Part shown: positions 1 to 9,939 of the stretch, one piece after another
How the letters are laid out: the number at the start of each line of letters is the position of its first letter
Numbering within the stretch: position 1 is the first letter of the stretch
Assembly: GCA_950295325.1 (NCBI GenBank)
Contig: OX485804.1
Coordinates: 42,708,429 to 42,772,428, forward strand
DNA: 64,000 nucleotides
Source of the DNA: Polytrichum commune
Lineage: Eukaryota; Streptophyta; Polytrichopsida; Polytrichales; Polytrichaceae
Reading direction: 5' to 3'
The notes under the pieces: model-generated
The model's input: the letters and a program-made list of their open reading frames with translations, nothing else
The model's database searches: none
Told to the model about the DNA's origin: nothing
Position numbers and translations under genes: made by a program

Positions 1-1452
1 CAACCAACACACAAGCCATATACGAATCTACCAAACGGCGATACGCCAGGTAAATCTCAAAGGCAGTGCATGAGTAATGTTGGCTATGAATCCTTCAAGT
101 GAACTTAGGAAGGTATAAACACTCTCTCGCACAGCTCAGACTTAGCTCAACCCAAAATGCAAAGACAAACTCAAAAATGCAATGCAATGCAATGCAGTGT
201 AGGTTAGGTCCTCAAATCATCATCATCACCACCATCTAATGAGCTAACCCCCTGTCCCTCACTTCTTCTTCTTCAAAGCAACCCAACCGAACTCACTCAC
301 TCATTTGCTAAGCACAAAAAATGCCCAAGAACTCATTCAGTCAATGATGTTTGATGGTAGCCATTCCCGGCCGGAGCATACTACAGCAGCACGTAGAAGA
401 GTGAGAAGGAGGAGTTGCGGTGTGATGAAGTGAAGTTGAGCAGGATGACGGTGGAGTGGTACAGCGACGCAATGACTTGAAAAGCGTGCAACGGACCGAA
501 AGCGAGGAATCTGGAAACGAAGGTGCATTCCCTGCCCCGAATAACTCAAACTCCAGCCTCCGCAGGCTCTGCCTACCAAAACCCAGGTTTTCTGTTGTAG
601 GTAGAAAGCCAGGGCGTTGGGTAAAAGCGTCCCGGGTTTCGCCTGGCTGGGGACCGAAGGTCAGTTATTTATTTATTATTTATTATTTATTCTGGTGTAG
701 AGGTGAATGAATGGCATCAAGAATCAATCAATATGATGGGTATAAAAGAACCTAGCCATGGGTATCAAAATTGTAATCCCAATCTATGTTCGGGGAAAAC
801 CGACGGCTAGTTCATTATCAGCCGATGGATTTCCCCTCATGGCCGGTCCAAATTTCCAACCATTGGATGGCAGTTCGATTGTAATTTCAATCCTCCGGCA
901 ATTAGTCGATGGACCAGAAAATGTCCCGGAAATGTAGCCAATTCTTCTTGTGAGTTACTGGATTTCAACCGGAAGCATCCAAAGCGCTATTTGTCTGGGG
1001 CATCTGATCATGCACTTGAGGAAGTACCCTAAACCTTAAACTTTTTGAATTATGCAACCTTTTCATGACCAAATCCAATTGCTTCTATGAAGAATTGGGG
1101 GACCCTTGGCCTTCAAGCGGTGAAGGCATTGCTAGGTTCAATTCCTGCCAAGGATATTAACTCTTCAAATTTAAAGTTTTGAACATGCCTTTCTTTTCAC
1201 TTATTCAAGATTTTGTACTAAGAAATGATTTCTAATAACTTTTCATACATTTTTTAAATAATTAGTGCCGATATGAATTCCATTTAATCGGATATTGGCC
1301 AATGAAAATATGAAAATATAGGCAATTGGCCGATTGATTTTACAAAAGACCGGCTCTTGCCGATGTAAATTGGAAAAAAATCCGACCCTTCGTAGCAACT
1401 ACCGGCAATTAGCCACTAAGGCTTCAAAAACTTCCCGAACTCTGATCCCAAT
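1..1452. other. Unassigned AT-rich stretch at window start
   Basis: I see no supportable gene. Open frames of about 80 codons exist on both strands at 337-710, but they have no recognisable domain and no splice context. An ATT-type simple tract lies near 661-690. Between about 780 and 1440 the short words CCGAT and CGGTC recur in both orientations, which suggests old repeat DNA, but I could not define ends. Confidence 0.4.
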
Positions 1453-1619
1453 CAGTGTCCTAGGAGATTTTCGGGCATAATCGGTCAAAATCTTAGTGTT
1501 TCCAAGTCCAACCGGTTACATGTTGTGATCTTTCGGGTTTTCTATATTAGTTTTAGGTATATTCCATAGATTTTTTTTAAATGATCGGTATTCTTATGAT
1601 TAAGTTTCCAAGTATTGTC
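1453..1619 (-). mobile_element. Degenerate hAT-type MITE (family A)
   Basis: Read on the minus strand, this matches the right half of the elements at 9276-9891 and 13559-13781. Shared features are the 'aaccggttggacttggaaac' block, a GATTATGCCC block and a terminal CAGTG...GGAGATTTT. The outer end starts at 1453. The flanks 'atcccaat' (1445-1452) and 'atcccaac' (1620-1627) agree at 7 of 8 bases, consistent with an aged 8-bp target duplication. It is shorter and more diverged than the other copies, so the far end is approximate. Confidence 0.5.
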
Positions 1620-1960
1620 ATCCCAACTTACTTCAGTCATCCACTTTTAGTTTGGTAATATTCAGCATCCTAAAATTTATGTAATGAAATATTGTCATGA
1701 ATGATTAAAAATTGGATGAGAAATAATTATATAAGATTACTTATTTATATTATTTGTATTTGTATTTGTATTTATATTTAGTGTAGCATTCTCAATTGGA
1801 AATCATATTGGATAGATCAGTGTGTATGTTTGACAAATTTCATTCGATGTTCAACTTCATATCCAAAGTGTCACGTGACATTTTCAAGAACAAAATACAA
1901 TGTCAATTGACATGTAGATTTGACATTATAGAATGTCACCTCAATTTTGGATTAAATGAC

Positions 1961-1965
<5 letters not shown>

Positions 1966-1991
<26 letters not shown>
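1966..1991. repeat. (TA)n microsatellite
   Basis: An uninterrupted TA dinucleotide run of about 13 units, seen directly. The flanks are AT-rich and non-coding. Confidence 0.9.
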
Positions 1992-1992
<1 letters not shown>

Positions 1993-2066
1993 TCAAATAT
2001 ATGCTTGATTTGTAAACAAACAAAAAACTGTTAATCAAGTGCAAGTATCCTTTGATCTCGCATATT

Positions 2067-2432
2067 TCACATGGTAGGCCAATCCACTGCATCTACTTCA
2101 AACTCATAAAGAGAGACCTGCATAAGAGCATCAAGGGTCCTCAAGTTCAACCTATTGCGCAAGTGGTTTTTGATTGCATTTTGCTTTGAAAATCCTCACT
2201 CACAAATAACTATACTTGATGGAATGAGCTTAACATTTTGCCAAAGCTGCATAAGTTTAGACCAATTTGTATGCCACTCCAAATTGTTACCACATGCACG
2301 CCAAGCCTCAAATATCATTTTGTTCTCACACTCATGTTGAAGTGTTTCGGTAAATTCCAAAAGTTCTATCTTACACATGTCACTTTCTTCTGTAGTATAT
2401 TGAAACTTCGACAATATCCTTTTGGGCCACAC
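2067..2432 (-). pseudogene. hAT transposase C-terminal fragment, with stop
   Basis: Read on the minus strand, this segment gives the C-terminal dimerisation region of a hAT-superfamily transposase (the group often annotated as zinc finger protein 862-like). Recognisable parts are 'LIPSSIVICE', then 'GFSKQNAIKNHLRNRLN' and 'LRTLDALMQVSL'. An in-frame TGA at 2196-2198 replaces the arginine codon usual in the 'CERGFS' motif; CGA to TGA is a typical deaminated-CpG change. The frame resumes past the stop and ends naturally at 2067. The catalytic region is not found intact upstream (above 2432), so this is a remnant. The match to hAT is by motif memory, not by a search. Confidence 0.7.
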
Positions 2433-4565
2433 TCTCAGTATTTTGTGATTCGATCACTATCATCACTTGGATAATGACAAGGGTTGAAAAGTTTAGGTGC
2501 ATTGAAAATTGGGAAGATTTGGGTAACAATCATTCAAAACATGAGCATTTTTTTGCACATAAGTTGCACCCAGGAGCCTGCATGTGCAATTGTTATGGGA
2601 CATACTTTTAAAGAAACTTGTAATCCAATGCAAAGTTCTCCAACTGATATGGGATTTATTTGAGTTGCTTATTAGTACAAGTCACTTCAATTTCTAAAGT
2701 GTCAATTGACGCGTGATTTCTTCTTCATGTGTCAAAGCTTAAAATGTGCATGTCAATTGACGTGGATTTTATTTTTGGGTGCAAGTTTTTGCATATCAAA
2801 TGCCAAAAGCTTGCAAAAACTTTGTCAAAAATACACACTGGGATAGACTATGCAAAGAACTTACCAAATTTATGAGGTATAGATAGAGGGTGTGTTGGCT
2901 GACATGATGTACCTCCATAAGCTGACTCTGGCTTTTTAAAATTCATGATTTAATTCCTTTTAGCTTAAAGGTTTCTTCATGGTTGATGAAGATTGTTTTG
3001 GAGTTGGATGAATGTTGACTTGCATCACATTGGCATGGATGAACAATCTTGTATTAAATCCTTTCAAATTTGGGATCTGTAGCCATCAATCCTCGAGACT
3101 GTGTTGGATTAGCTCGTGAAAGACCTATAGTGTCCATGCCTAGCAAAGGTTTAGCCCTCAAATTTTGTACATTAGATAAGGCCCTTAGCCCATAACAATT
3201 GCAAAACGGGCTCGACTCATGCAATGCCTTGTACTCTTATACACACCTAGCGAGAGGAGCTTGATGAAAGGTTGCAATAGCAACAAGAGATCCACCTACT
3301 CAAGCCATTTATGAGAGCATAATTGGCATGCTCATAGACAAAATTGAAGGTTATGAAACAAAAAGGGAATATTTGTTTCCACCTTTGATTTTCACGTCAG
3401 TTAGAAAGGCCTGTAACATAACTCAACCTATGCTCCCATGTACCTTTTTAAAAAGGGGAGGGGAAGGCAACATGACATCAACGCTGAAATTTTGATCAAT
3501 AGATTGTCCTACCAGCTAATTGTAGCCAAGCAGCTAGACCCGGCTAACATATTCCCACTCATAATGATTTTTTTTATTCAAGGAGCTGCAATTAGTGAAT
3601 CATTGGCCAACCATGTTTTGATGTCAAATACATGGGAAAAATATTCAGGCTAAACACAACTCGTTAGAGAAGCCCAAAGTAAGGGGCACATAATGCCTAG
3701 TAAATTCCCGACCCCATGGTTCATCAGCCTACTGAGTAATGTTATGTCACACCATTGTGAGACGCATAATTTTCTTAAGTTCTTTGAGAGATGTTATGCC
3801 TTTCATAATTAGCTTGCTAGGAAGGTCCCTCCCTCCTTTTTGGACAAAGACAATGATGTTATACTTCTCCATGTTGTTGGAATCAACACACGGTTGAGCA
3901 TAGGATACAATTAATGTTGGAAGCTTCACAGCCTCTCAAATCTATTTAAAATTATGTATAATCTTTGGCAATGCTCACAAATTTTCCTTATTCTAGGAGC
4001 TCTAAACAAGTAGATGCAAGCTTAACAATGTAATGCATTTTGAGACGGAGATTCGCATGGAAGAACAATATGGTGTGAGCTCTAGATCATGTACAATATG
4101 ATAAACCTCTAATCAAGCACGTAAAACCTTAATGCAAGACCCTTAATTTGATCCTTGTTTTTTTTTCATGACGTATGACTTTGTCCTTTGTTTCACCATG
4201 GTGAAGGGATTCCACTAAATATTGTAGGCTGTTAGCATGTTGGGCGGAAAATAATTCAAAATAATTAAGCCTAATTTGTTTGGAAATTATTGGGCTAGAT
4301 GGCCTAAATGAATGAATAAATAAACATCAAAATGCATCAATTTGAGGAATTTTGGTGCACTTAAACAACATGTACATAACATGAGCACAAAATGACATAA
4401 ACTATTGCTCACAACCCTCATTAGCACACTAAAACAACTTAATCTAAACCCTCAAGGCTAATATCGCACACTTAGTTGCCATGAATGAATGAAAAATAAG
4501 TTCCACTACATGAATTTGTATGTAGGACGTGCTATGTGCCAAAACAAATAACTCTACATGTACAT
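2433..4565. other. AT-rich stretch, probable transposon debris
   Basis: No gene could be supported. Short open frames at 3438-3653 (plus) and 3747-3929 (minus) have no recognisable domain. The 10-bp palindrome GTCAATTGAC occurs at 2701-2710 and 2752-2761, as it does at 1902-1911. Part of this stretch may be the eroded body of the hAT element whose end lies at 2067-2432, but I could not align a transposase core. Confidence 0.35.
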
Positions 4566-4573
4566 GTTTGCTT

Positions 4574-4985
4574 CACGGGGGGATCACACCCCCTTACATT
4601 TCATAACCACGTGCGATAAAAGTTTGCTACCCTATATTACATGCCATAGATAAATTTTAAAATTATGATATTTTTTCTACATACACATAACCATTGATAA
4701 TATCTTTTGTATATTTTTTTGAAATTTTTAGTCATCTTCATTTTTTGTAGTAATTTGTTTAGTTCAATGTTGCGTCATTCTAGTTAGAAACGGTATGTTT
4801 TATAAAAAAAAGCAAATCATCAAATTTGGTTACCAATTTTTACTATGTAATAGATACTATGTATATCTACTCATGAAAAAAAAAATCATAAACTTTTGAA
4901 CCATTTTGGTGATGCTTTTATGTAAAAGTAGATTTTGTTTTATCGCACGTGGTGTTCAACTTGACAATGAAGTGCACCCCCCGTG
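4574..4985. mobile_element. hAT-type MITE with perfect 8-bp TSD
   Basis: A 412-bp element begins CACGGGGGG and ends CCCCCCGTG. Both sub-ends also share CCACGTGCGATAAAA in inverted orientation (around 4607-4621 and 4936-4952). It is flanked by the identical octamer 'gtttgctt' at 4566-4573 and 4986-4993. An 8-bp duplication with short inverted ends is the signature of hAT-superfamily elements; the interior is AT-rich and non-coding, so this is a non-autonomous copy. Confidence 0.75.
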
Positions 4986-5252
4986 GTTTGCTTGAATTTT
5001 CATAAACATTTTTCCTGACTGCCTAAGCCCTTTTTTTGAAATCAATTAATTATTAGACAAAATGTGCCCAACCTGCTATCAACCTATGCATATGATTTCA
5101 TGTGGCATTAAAATTGGGTGCCATGTTGATTAGAGTGCTAATTGCAACTTATTGAATGTAGTATCAAGTGTCATATAATGATCCGCCCTCTTTAACTTTC
5201 ACTCGGTGATTGCAAGGCGATTAGTGTGGGCAACACGAAATCGGATGTTTTA

Positions 5253-5752
5253 GGGCCACTTCACACATGAGACTGAGAGCCCGTGACCATTACACTTCAA
5301 GCACTCTCATTGGTGGAAAAGGTGGAGCCGGTCCAAGTTCGCTTCACACTACTCTTGAGGGACCAACATAGTATGTGAATGCAAGATGGATGTAAAGTCT
5401 ACATGGATTCCTACATGGCATTGAATGGATCGGGTTTCATGGTCACTTGGACTATTTTCAAAAACCACCTCTTGGAGGTAGGCCTAACATAAAACCATGA
5501 GACCATGGCACTATGAATGCTCACAACCGTTGGTTTATTCTATTTTATCATGTGCGAGGACCCGCATGAATAAAAATTCATTGAAATAGCATTTGGTTGC
5601 GGGCTTGGTCACATATGACTTCACACTACACTTGAAGATCCATGACCCACACTACATGATTTCGGAGTTGTGTTGGGACGGACTTTGGACACTTTCTTTT
5701 GGGCTCTCACAATTTCATGGTCTCGGCTCTTGGCTCGTGTGTGAAGTGGCCC
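5253..5752 (+). mobile_element. Tourist/PIF-Harbinger-like MITE, copy 1
   Basis: A 500-bp element starts GGGCCACTTCACAC and ends GTGTGAAGTGGCCC, flanked on both sides by TTA (5250-5252, 5753-5755). A 3-bp TWA target duplication with G-rich inverted ends is typical of PIF/Harbinger (Tourist-like) MITEs. No coding capacity is visible. Four relatives lie at 7137-7600, 7611-8108, 8615-9205 and 51093-51540. Confidence 0.8.
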
Positions 5753-5755
5753 TTA

Positions 5756-7136
5756 GTGTACCTATTTCTTGCATTATGAGTTTGTTGTGAGATGCACATT
5801 GAAGTACCACTTATAGAAATTGGAGCTTTAGATCAAGTGGCCAGAATTCAAAACATGTAAAGTGCGTTTTGAATTGTGTTTTGGAGTATTTTTGGTGGAT
5901 GGTGGTTGGTGAGAGTAGATAAGCACAAGATTTTGTTGGGCAAAGATGACGAGGGTGTTAGGTAAAGGGTACTAAAACGGTCACTCTAAGCAACGAGCAC
6001 GGATCCTATTATTATTTCAAAAGTTGTACATGATTTATCTTGAGTGATTTACAAGGGGTTTCAATGCACCAAAGTATGTCTTATTTGAGTTGGGCCATAT
6101 GCAAAAGTTATGAAGGTTCAAAGTTTGATTGGTAGATGACATGTATCCAAAATGGGAGCTTGATGTCAATGTGGTGAACATTTTCAAGCTCAATATGTAT
6201 TTATTATGCAAGATCTCATGGTGTTGGTTTCAGCACCGTCTATCTTATGATGGTATTCTAGGTCACATTGCTCTGATGAAGGAATTTGGTTGCACATTCT
6301 TTGAAACGTTAAGTTTATCATGCACTTTGTCATAATTTATTGTATCTTGTCAAGAGGAATCACATGCATGGTCTTACCACTACATTGTTTGTGGCATTCA
6401 ACGTCACTAACTTAATAGTGTCACTTACCCTATTCTAAGGTCTATGTGTAAGTTACACTAATGATCAACAACTTAACCTTTAGCCTATACCCACATGATG
6501 CTTGGCATTAGTGTGCTTACTAATATCTTGCCATTAGTACGCTCAATAATATCATGAGGTTTATGACTATGTTACACAATGGTCAACAACTTGATTGTAA
6601 GTGTAAACTTGTGACACTAAGCATTAGTATGCTCAACAATATCTTCCTCTTGCATACTAAATTGTGAAAACATGACACACGACATGAATATGCTTAATAT
6701 TATCTTCCTCTTGCATACTAAAATGTAAAACTATTTATCTCAAGTACTCCAATGTGCTATGCTAAATGTCATATGATACAAAATCATTCACTTCAAAAAA
6801 TTATATGCATTGACAAATGGTGTCATGCTGACATTTGATGGTCGTGACATTTCTAAGCCTCCAAATTGCCTAGTTAAGACCCTTTGCAAATAATATACAT
6901 GACACTAAATCCATAAACAATGTACCTCTTTTCCACTAGACGGTTTTATAATCTACTATGATGATGGGTTTAAAATCCACACACGTATAATTTATAACCA
7001 CTTAGTGAAAGAGAACCAATGATAAGACCGTGCAATTTATGAAGTGTCTTATGTCCCATGCGTAGAATCAATCCTCCATTCATGAAATCCAAGATAATCC
7101 ACTTTATCCCTATGGGGATGATGTGGTCTTCTCATT
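5756..7136. other. AT-rich intergenic stretch with degenerate repeats
   Basis: No gene supported. Between about 6497 and 6730 a unit containing 'gcattagtatgctcaa' and 'atcttcctcttgcatactaa' recurs imperfectly three to four times, giving a degenerate tandem array. An open frame at 6129-6335 lacks any recognisable feature. Confidence 0.4.
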
Positions 7137-7600
7137 TCACACTTCAAGCATTCTCATTGGTGGAAAAGGTGGAGCCCGTCCAATTTCACTTCACACTACA
7201 CTCGAGGGACCAACATAGTATGTGAATGCAAGATGGATGTAAAGTCTACATGGATTCCTACATGGCATCAAATGGATCATGTTTCATAATCACTTGGACT
7301 ATTTTCAAAAACCACCTCTTGGAGGTAGGCCTAACACCAAAACCGGAAGACCATGGCACCCCGAATGCTCACAACCACTGATTTATTCTATTTTATCATG
7401 TGTGAGGACCCGCATGAATAAAAATTCATTGAAATAGCATTTAGTTGAGGGCCCAGTCACATATGACTTCACACTACGCTTGAGGGTCCATGACCATACT
7501 ACATGACTTTGGAGGTGCGTTGGGACGGCCTTTGGACACTTTCTTTTGGGCTCTCACAATTTTCACAGTCTCGGCTCTTGGCTCGTGTGCAAACTGGCCC
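7137..7600 (+). mobile_element. Tourist-like MITE, copy 2 (5' truncated)
   Basis: The body aligns base-for-base over long runs with copy 1 (5253-5752). The first ~45 bp, including the left terminal repeat, are missing. The right end is intact as far as CTGGCCC at 7600. It lies 10 bp from copy 3, which is in opposite orientation, so the pair forms a very long inverted repeat. Confidence 0.75.
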
Positions 7601-7610
7601 TAGCTAATAA

Positions 7611-8108
7611 GGGCCACTTCACACACAAGCCAAGAGCCGTGACTGTGAAATTGTGAGAGCCCAAAAAAAAGTGTGCAAGGCCGTCCCAAGAAACCTCCAA
7701 AATCATGTAGTGTGGTCACGGACCTTCAAGTGTAGTGTGAAGTCATATGTGACCGGGCCCTCAACCATATGCTATTTCAATGAATTTCTACTCATGCGGA
7801 TCCTCACACATGATCAAATAGAATGAACCAACGGTTGTGAGTGTTCAAAGTGCCATGGTCTCCTGGTTTTGTGTTAGACCTACCTCGAAGAGGTGGTTTT
7901 TAAAAATAGTCCAAGTGACCATGAAACATGGTCCATTTGATGCCATGTAGGAATCCATGTAGACTTTACATCCATCTTGCATTCACATACTCTGTTGGTC
8001 CCTCAAGCGTAGTGTGAAGTGAACTTGGACCGGCTTCACCTTTTCCACCAATGAGGGTGCTTGAAGTGTACTGGTCACGGGTTCTCAGTCTCGTGTGTGA
8101 AGTGGCCC
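7611..8108 (-). mobile_element. Tourist-like MITE, copy 3 (inverted)
   Basis: A 498-bp full-length copy begins GGGCCACTTCACAC and ends AAGTGGCCC, in inverse orientation to copies 1 and 2. Flanking triplets are TAA (7608-7610) and CAA (8109-8111), a one-base-diverged target duplication. Confidence 0.8.
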
Positions 8109-8614
8109 CAAGATGAGTAACCAAATGAAGCCCAACTATATATCTGATCTGACGGAGTTCATTAAACACCCGAATCATTGACTTGACGAACTCCATATCA
8201 TTACCATGCTTGGCCTATGATTGCAAGTAAAGTGTTCCGAAGCGCATTTGTTGACTCCGAACTTCGTGATATTACAATAAACGTCAGCTGCAATTCTAGT
8301 GTCAGTCAGTCATATAGGGACATTCAAATTCAAAAGAACCAACGGTCAGTATATATTATAACCTCCCTCAAGGCTCTCGTCATCAGTAGTACTGGTGCAA
8401 TTGGGTGTCGATGTCCTTGTTACTTGTATCTTTCTCACATTCATTCATTCACATACATACATACAGGGCCGCTTTTACCTTACTTTTTTTGAAGCAAAGG
8501 GAAAGTAGCTCCCCGACTGACCTTAGAATCTCTTCCAGATGCAATTTGCAAGGCTCTGTGTATGATACATGTCAAAAGGCTTTAGAGTAGTGTTGCCCAG
8601 TTCCACACTAATTA
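8109..8614. other. Short spacer between MITE copies
   Basis: No gene, RNA or repeat with definable ends is seen. A CATA-rich simple stretch lies near 8445-8465. An open frame at 8217-8492 has no recognisable protein features. Confidence 0.4.
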
Positions 8615-9205
8615 GGGCCACTTCACACATGAGCCAAGAGCCGTGACCTTGTAATGGTGAGGACCCTTGACTCTCATCCAAAGGCCGTACCATGGGTGTT
8701 GGGAAAGCCATTTTATGTAGTCTTGGGTCCTCAAGCATAGTGTGAAGTGAGAATGAACCGTGTTGCGGGACCATTGCATATTTTGTTGGCGGAAAAAGAG
8801 GGGAGGATTTGGTTTAATATAATATTTCTCCAAGTTTATCAATTTAAGATAATTACTTGGTGGTGTTTGTCTGTCCTGGAATCTGTTATGGAATCAGCCA
8901 TGCAATCTGTCCAGAAATCTGTCATGTTGGAAAAAAATATTAAAAAAATCATGGTCTCCCGGAATTTGCGTCAAGCCCACCTCTTGGAGGTGGGTCTGAC
9001 GCAAATTCCGGTAGACCATGCACCCTTATCCACAACCAGCCATGTAGGACTCCGTGTAGACTTTTCATCCATGAACTTTTCTTTGGGCCTTTAGGCCTTC
9101 ACCTCCTAGTGTGAAGTGAACTTGGACGGTCTCCACCTTTTCGACCAATGAGAGCTCTTACATTGCCATGGTCAAGGGCCTTCAGCCTTGTGTGTGAAGT
9201 GGCCC
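8615..9205 (-). mobile_element. Tourist-like MITE, copy 4 (divergent, longer)
   Basis: A 591-bp member has the same ends (GGGCCACTTCACAC... and ...GTGTGAAGTGGCCC) and perfect TTA duplications at 8612-8614 and 9206-9208. Its interior differs: a central palindrome at about 8952-9018 pairs 'ggtctcccggaatttgcg' with its near-complement across a CTCTTGGAG loop. It represents a separate subfamily. Orientation is uncertain. Confidence 0.75.
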
Positions 9206-9275
9206 TTAGTTTGAGTGCCGAAAAGCGACACTAGAGTAGAGGCGTCCATAACCAATCACTTAAGAGATTCTGCAC

Positions 9276-9891
9276 CAATGATCGGGGAGTTAAAAGGTAG
9301 AAATACCATAACCCGTGAAAATAAGGTGGTTTTATCGCATTGAAGGTCTGGTCTGACAATCATGAGATAATTTTCCAAGATAGACGAGAAGGATTCATGA
9401 AGAATGCAAGTTGTTTCATATTTTTCTGCTCTATATCAAAAATGATACAATTTTTCAAAGTGGAAAGTTTGTCCAACACCCCACTCGTTCACTAGATTCT
9501 CCCTACACCGAATACCGTAATCTGCGTTTCCATACATAACATCATCTAAATCGGTTACCTCGTGAGTACATTAACACTTGACTCCCATTGGCTACACTAA
9601 GTGTGCATGCATCGATATTGCCGCCGAGCCATGATTGGTTTTAGAAATGGCAGTTCACCATTATGACAACGGTCTAGTGCACGGCTAGAGGGTGGTTAAC
9701 GGGTTATGGTATTTCTACCTTAACCGGTTGAAGTTCAAGACTTCAAGAGAATTACCGATCATTTTTAGAGGAATTTATGGAATAAACCTCAAATTAGTAT
9801 AGAAAAACCGAAGGATGTCAACATGTAACTGGTTGGACCTGCAAACACTAGGATCTCAACCGATTACGCCCAAAAATCTCCCCGATCACTG
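9276..9891 (+). mobile_element. hAT-type MITE family A, copy with nested insertion
   Basis: It starts CAATGATCGGGGAG and ends CTCCCCGATCACTG. Flanks are 'ttctgcac' (9268-9275) and 'ttttgcgc' (9892-9899), which agree at 6 of 8. The matching unoccupied sequence in repeat X copy 2 has one octamer, 'ttttgtgc' (14378-14385), directly joining the two flanks. That fixes the insertion and its 8-bp target duplication. A second element (9294-9721) is nested near its left end. Confidence 0.8.
9294..9721. mobile_element. Nested MITE with perfect 23-bp inverted ends
   Basis: The left end AAGGTAGAAATACCATAA... (9294-9316) is repeated as an exact reverse complement at 9699-9721. The sequences outside it correspond to continuous family-A sequence in the element at 13559-13781, so it inserted into family A. 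Adjacent bases are TTAA-rich and the target duplication cannot be assigned with certainty. The 428-bp interior shows no coding capacity. Confidence 0.6.
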
Positions 9892-9939
9892 TTTTGCGCC
9901 ACATTTGGAGAAGTATGAGGCGGTGCAAATTGTTCCCCC

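Noticed and set aside
1088-1150. tRNA-like B-box word (GGTTCAATTCC at 1136) hinting at a tRNA gene or SINE
   Set aside because: The T-stem would have mismatches, no acceptor stem closes, and no A-box lies at the right distance.
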